This document shows, piece by piece, positions 13,258-14,527 of a stretch of 14,527 nt of DNA. The notes under the pieces were generated by a model, which worked only from the letters and a program-made list of their open reading frames with translations, searched no databases and had not been told where the DNA came from. Where the stretch lies: positions 1-14,527 of the forward strand of contig JAPUJS010000408.1 in the NCBI GenBank assembly GCA_027296045.1, written 5' to 3'. The first letter of the stretch is position 1, and each line of letters begins with the position of its first letter. This stretch comes from a bacterium. Lineage in GTDB: Bacteria; Latescibacterota; UBA2968. The position numbers and the translations under genes are program-made.

Positions 13258-14445
13258 ATGTCCGCCTCACAAGTGTATTATCAGATCAAAAGCAAATTGG
13301 GACAAGCTATTTCTTCCAAGGTCGATGAGAGCAGCTTGGATCGGTTGAGCTTGCTGACGGTCGGGATGATTCAGTCCCAAAGCATCTCCCCCTCTCAAAT
13401 GGCCGCAGGTCTTGCTCAGTTGGAGCTTTCTTCCGCCAGTGAAGACTCGATTGAACGTCGGATTCGACGTATTGAGAATGACTCGGAACTCACGGCTGAG
13501 TTGTGTGTGCATCCTTTTGCCAGGCAGCGTCTGCAGTATGGGCGTCCGAAAAGGATCTATCTCATCATCGGTCCGACCTGTCAGGATGACCGGATCGTGA
13601 AGGTGACCCTTGGGGTGTGGTATCGAGGGCGTGCCTTGCCGATTTGCTGGGCGATCTGGGAAGGCAACACGAAGTTAGAAAAAGAGGTGTTTTGGGATGA
13701 GGTGGAAACCCTCTTAGATCAAGCCAAAGCGATTTTACCAAAAAATATCGAAGTCGTTGTGTTAGGAGATCGGGCTTTTGGTACGCCTGCCTTTACCGAT
13801 TTGGTTGTTGCCAAAGGCTGGCACTTTTTAGTGCGTGTACAAGATCAAACCCGTGTGTTACACCCTACTTTAGACAAAAAAGGGGAAGCCATATGCACCT
13901 TAGTTGAGCCAGGCGGTTTTCGCAGACTGAAGGCCAAGGCATTTAAGAAGCGGGGGTGGCGATCTTGTTCGGTTGTGGTGTATTGGAAAAGGTGTCATGA
14001 AGGTCCCTTGGCTCTGGTCTCCTCCTTGCCACCGGATTGGAATCTGATCGGGATGTATCGCCGCCGCTATCTCATTGAGACCCTTTTCCGTGACTATAAA
14101 TCCAAAGGCTTCCACTTCGAAGACAGCCAAGTCACAGACTTAGATCATCTCAACGTCCTTCTCGTGGGCATGGCACTGGCTTGTTGGCTGTGCCTTTTGA
14201 CCGGCACACAGATCGCCAGAGATTATCTGGCTTCGCCTGCCTCTGGAGGGAGATCCACTTTACCCAGAATTGGCAAACGCAGTCTGTTTTATTTGGGTTT
14301 GAAGCGATTGGGGAAATACCTTATCACCTCAAAATCCATTGTCTTGAACTGGCACTTGGAGGGCTGGGACGCACCGTGTTGGCACCAGCAAGTCCTCGAT
14401 CATCATCGCCAAGCTTACAAACTCCGATATGATAAAGCCGCATAA
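13258..14445 (+). CDS. IS4-family DDE transposase, first catalytic Asp apparently replaced
   Basis: A 395-residue transposase with an RNase H-like core. The IS4 signature Y-(2)-R-(3)-E-(6)-K is perfect at Y267, R270, E274 and K281 in MYRRRYLIETLFRDYK. The second catalytic Asp is D171 in VVVLGDRAFG. The first Asp is expected at the end of the strand RIYLII, where relatives read D-x-T; here the sequence is IIGPT (G105), followed a few residues later by D110-D111. YRGRALPICWAIW (122-134) is the usual next strand. If G105 is truly at the catalytic position, one A-to-G change (GAT to GGT, base 13571) would explain it and the enzyme would be inactive. ATG 13258 has AAGGAG (13247-13252) at 5 bases. 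Codon use is more A/T-rich than in neighbouring genes, as expected for an acquired element. Confidence 0.88.
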   Translation: MSASQVYYQIKSKLGQAISSKVDESSLDRLSLLTVGMIQSQSISPSQMAAGLAQLELSSASEDSIERRIRRIENDSELTAELCVHPFARQRLQYGRPKRIYLIIGPTCQDDRIVKVTLGVWYRGRALPICWAIWEGNTKLEKEVFWDEVETLLDQAKAILPKNIEVVVLGDRAFGTPAFTDLVVAKGWHFLVRVQDQTRVLHPTLDKKGEAICTLVEPGGFRRLKAKAFKKRGWRSCSVVVYWKRCHEGPLALVSSLPPDWNLIGMYRRRYLIETLFRDYKSKGFHFEDSQVTDLDHLNVLLVGMALACWLCLLTGTQIARDYLASPASGGRSTLPRIGKRSLFYLGLKRLGKYLITSKSIVLNWHLEGWDAPCWHQQVLDHHRQAYKLRYDKAA

Positions 14446-14459
14446 TTTCGACACTTATC

Positions 14460-14475
14460 CCTGTCCGCCCCTGAA
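14460..14475. repeat. IS right terminal inverted repeat
   Basis: CCTGTCCGCCCCTGAA is the exact reverse complement of the left end at 13161-13176. Confidence 0.85.
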
Positions 14476-14485
14476 CGCAAGCAGG
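14476..14485. repeat. Right copy of the IS target-site duplication
   Basis: CGCAAGCAGG directly follows the right IS end and differs from the left copy at one base. The remaining 42 bases of the window hold no recognisable feature beyond the GGAGAAG right arm of the interrupted hairpin. Confidence 0.75.
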
Positions 14486-14527
14486 AGAAGGGAGAAAAGC
14501 GCGATTTGTCTGGGTGATCTTACAGGT

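Larger units (their letters stand above)
13161..14475 (+). mobile_element. IS4-family insertion sequence, complete ends
   Basis: A 1315-base element bounded by perfect 16-base terminal inverted repeats and flanked by a 10-base direct repeat with one mismatch, in the size range made by IS4-family transposition. It carries one transposase gene with its own promoter and Shine-Dalgarno sequence. The insertion site, rebuilt from the flanks, is a hairpin with arms TCTCCCG and CGGGAGA; the IS sits within it, downstream of tpm. The single TSD mismatch suggests the insertion is not brand new. Confidence 0.85.

Overview
The window reads as chromosomal DNA of an uncultured, GC-rich, probably Gram-negative bacterium. 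It encodes a lipobox-type lipoprotein and a FlgM-like protein. The mix of an OPT-like 'peptide transporter' of the DUF6785/DUF6784 type, a sugar-phosphate isomerase/epimerase-like TIM barrel and an M14-like desuccinylase recalls Poribacteria/Latescibacterota-type genomes. That placement is an impression from gene content, not a demonstrated taxonomy. No rRNA, tRNA or CRISPR array was seen.

Layout. (1) 101-3629, plus strand: a 666-aa multi-pass transporter, an AT-rich gap, a 67-aa FlgM-like protein with a strong terminator, then a succinylglutamate desuccinylase/aspartoacylase-like protein with its own terminator. (2) 3742-5764, minus strand: a DUF2357/PDDEXK_7-type nuclease-like protein (554 aa) followed by a conserved 87-aa protein. 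(3) 5838-6668, plus strand: a HAD phosphatase, directly abutted by the wreck of a MOSC-domain gene that keeps only its two ends, then a terminator. (4) 6658-8519, minus strand: a GT-C-like membrane protein with C-terminal TPRs, translationally coupled to an upstream 62-aa ORF that looks like the amputated N-terminus of another GT-C/GT39 protein. (5) 8800-10881, plus strand: oligopeptidase A (prlC), with a promoter whose -35 lies in a palindrome. (6) 10991-11464, minus strand: a small lipoprotein. (7) 11590-13088, plus strand: a TIM-barrel isomerase-like gene coupled by ATGA to thiopurine S-methyltransferase. (8) 13161-14475: a complete-looking IS4-family element with 16-bp terminal repeats and a 10-bp (9/10) target duplication, inserted in a hairpin downstream of tpm.

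The genes are mostly short independent transcription units with convincing terminators, not one pathway. The only tight couplings are TIM barrel/tpm and the 62-aa ORF/TPR protein. Decay is a recurring theme: a MOSC remnant, a truncated GT-C fragment, and a transposase lacking the expected first catalytic Asp. No complete new system is evident. The nearest candidate is the orphan DUF2357-type nuclease, whose relatives usually work with an AAA+ ATPase; none is encoded here.
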